A stretch of 33,616 nt of DNA from Myxococcota bacterium (GTDB taxonomy: Bacteria > Myxococcota_A > Polyangia > Polyangiales > Houyiibacteriaceae). Position numbers and translations under genes: made by a program. Shown piece after piece: positions 32,890 through 33,616 of the stretch. The notes below the pieces were generated by a model. The model worked only from the letters and a program-made list of their open reading frames with translations. It was not told the origin of the DNA and ran no database searches. Within the stretch, counting starts at the first letter, position 1. Every line of letters starts with the position of its first letter. Location of the stretch: NCBI GenBank assembly GCA_020629955.1, contig JAHDCI010000028.1, positions 1-33,616 of the forward strand, given 5' to 3'.

Positions 32890-33450
32890 ATGAGACGCCT
32901 TTCGATCACTTCGCTTCTCCTCGCTTTCGCGGCTGCGGTCAGCGGATGTTCCGCGGGGATCATCGGCGAAGCCTTCCTCGACCTACCCCCCATCGGTTCC
33001 GACGCGGAGGTCTTCGCGGTCGTGCAATTTCAGATCTCCGAGGATGGGGTCGAGCCTGTCGACCAGTTTATGGATGATTGGCGCGATGGCCGAACGCTCG
33101 ATGGATTCCCACTCAACGAGACCGAGCGGACGGACGTGCATATCAGCGTCATCGGTCAGCCCGAGTTTGATCGCAAAGACCTGCTCGTGCGCGTGCGGTA
33201 CTGCGGGAGCGCTCTTTGCGACGCGATCGGCGACGATATGGCCCCCGAATCGCACTTCGTCGTCGAGCGCGCGTTTTACAATAACGAAGTCACCGAGTTC
33301 GACTTGCCGGTCGCAACCCTTCCGACCGAAGCCAGGCCCGAGCCTGTGCGGATCCCGTACTGCTCGGTGCGCGGTTGCCGGCCGATGATTCCGGGCCGCG
33401 CGTGCCGCATCGACGATACGCACTTCTGCGAAGAAGGCAGCGACGAGTGA
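32890..33450 (+). CDS. Lipoprotein, partner of TPR-PEGA copy 3
   Basis: A 186-residue lipoprotein with lipobox AVSGC (mature from about Cys20). It is acidic and beta-rich (DAEVFAVVQFQISEDG, TDVHISVIGQPEFD, LLVRVRYCGSALC). The C-terminal part carries YCSVRGCRPMIPGRACRIDD and HFCEEGSDE, which aligns with the end of the lipoprotein at 31394. The start is 2 nt after the TPR-PEGA stop. The stop overlaps the GTG of the next gene (GTGA), so all three may be transcribed together. Function is unknown; a partner role for the TPR-PEGA protein is inferred from the repeated pairing. Confidence 0.82.
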   Translation: MRRLSITSLLLAFAAAVSGCSAGIIGEAFLDLPPIGSDAEVFAVVQFQISEDGVEPVDQFMDDWRDGRTLDGFPLNETERTDVHISVIGQPEFDRKDLLVRVRYCGSALCDAIGDDMAPESHFVVERAFYNNEVTEFDLPVATLPTEARPEPVRIPYCSVRGCRPMIPGRACRIDDTHFCEEGSDE

Positions 33451-33616
33451 GCGAGCTTCCTGGCAAACCCCCTCGTCTCTCGCTCACCGAGAAAACCGAG
33501 ATCGTTCTTCCGCAACACACCAATGCCATCGGGAGCGCATTCGGTGGAACGATCATGTCGTGGATCGACATCTGCGCGGCCGTCAGCGCCCAGCGTCATT
33601 GCGGTCGCGTCGCGGT
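33447..33616 (+). CDS. Acyl-CoA thioesterase, hotdog fold (partial, cut by window end)
   Basis: The first 56 codons of a hotdog-fold acyl-CoA thioesterase, expected to hydrolyse acyl-CoA to free acid and CoA. The start GTG at 33447 overlaps the stop of the upstream lipoprotein gene (GTGA). The segment VLPQHTNAIGSAFGGTIMSW followed by IDICAAVSAQRHCG is the typical first strand and central helix of the YciA/ACOT type, with the conserved Asn-x-x-G-x-x-x-GG-x-x-x-x-x-x-D pattern. The rest lies outside the window. The call rests on this short segment, but it is characteristic. Confidence 0.82.
   Translation, partial: MSELPGKPPRLSLTEKTEIVLPQHTNAIGSAFGGTIMSWIDICAAVSAQRHCGRVA

Overview
The window looks like a chromosomal segment of a myxobacterium-like (Myxococcota) bacterium with moderately high GC. 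The evidence is the gene mix: many lobox-bearing lipoproteins, a lipoprotein with myxobacterial DUF4215-type Cys-rich repeats, Kazal-like and thrombospondin-like Cys-rich lipoproteins, several PEGA-domain proteins, and a giant Ser/Thr kinase fused to a STAND-type ATPase and TPRs. I see no tRNA, rRNA, CRISPR array, insertion sequence or phage gene. About 27 protein genes are supported, and the last one is cut by the window end.

Layout. 27-1001 (-): a lone lipoprotein. 1186-6536 (-): a 1385-residue kinase / pseudo-cyclase / AAA ATPase / TPR protein, translationally coupled (ATGA) to a patatin-like phospholipase. 6537-6875: an AT-rich divergent control region with 12-bp tandem repeats, facing a small winged-helix protein whose start codon sits in a perfect palindrome made from the same half-site. 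7343-12246: an L,D-transpeptidase (+), two lipoproteins (-) and a sensorless methyl-accepting protein (-), with two good hairpin terminators. 12327-14008 (-): an NAD-dependent epimerase overlapping a biotin-protein ligase. 14130-15584: a metallo-beta-lactamase-fold lipoprotein and a TetR regulator diverging from an inverted-repeat operator. 15611-18256: two small proteins, then a cyclophilin lipoprotein, a Kazal-like lipoprotein and an EVE-domain protein on +. 18257-18666: a gene-free, hairpin-rich stretch.

18667-25638 (-): a close-packed run made of a TPR-PEGA-TM protein, a coupled lipoprotein, a six-PEGA protein with a predicted outer-membrane barrel, a receiver/histidine kinase, a coupled cysteine desulfurase and an R2K-type ATP-grasp enzyme. 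A Spy/CpxP-like protein diverges from it at 25894. 26736-30459: a tandem pair of paralogous two-TM proteins, an unknown charged protein, TrmL, and a DUF4215-repeat lipoprotein. 30666-33450 (+): two further TPR-PEGA-TM plus lipoprotein pairs, then the start of a hotdog-fold acyl-CoA thioesterase.

The main theme is the cell envelope. The strongest candidate for an undescribed system is the three-fold repeated two-gene unit: an exported TPR-PEGA protein with a C-terminal membrane anchor, followed with overlap or a 2-nt gap by a lipoprotein. One copy sits next to a PEGA-barrel protein and a signalling kinase. The second candidate is the kinase/pseudo-cyclase/STAND protein coupled to a patatin effector, with its repeat-and-palindrome control region. 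Functions given here are inferred from motifs read by eye; no database search was run.
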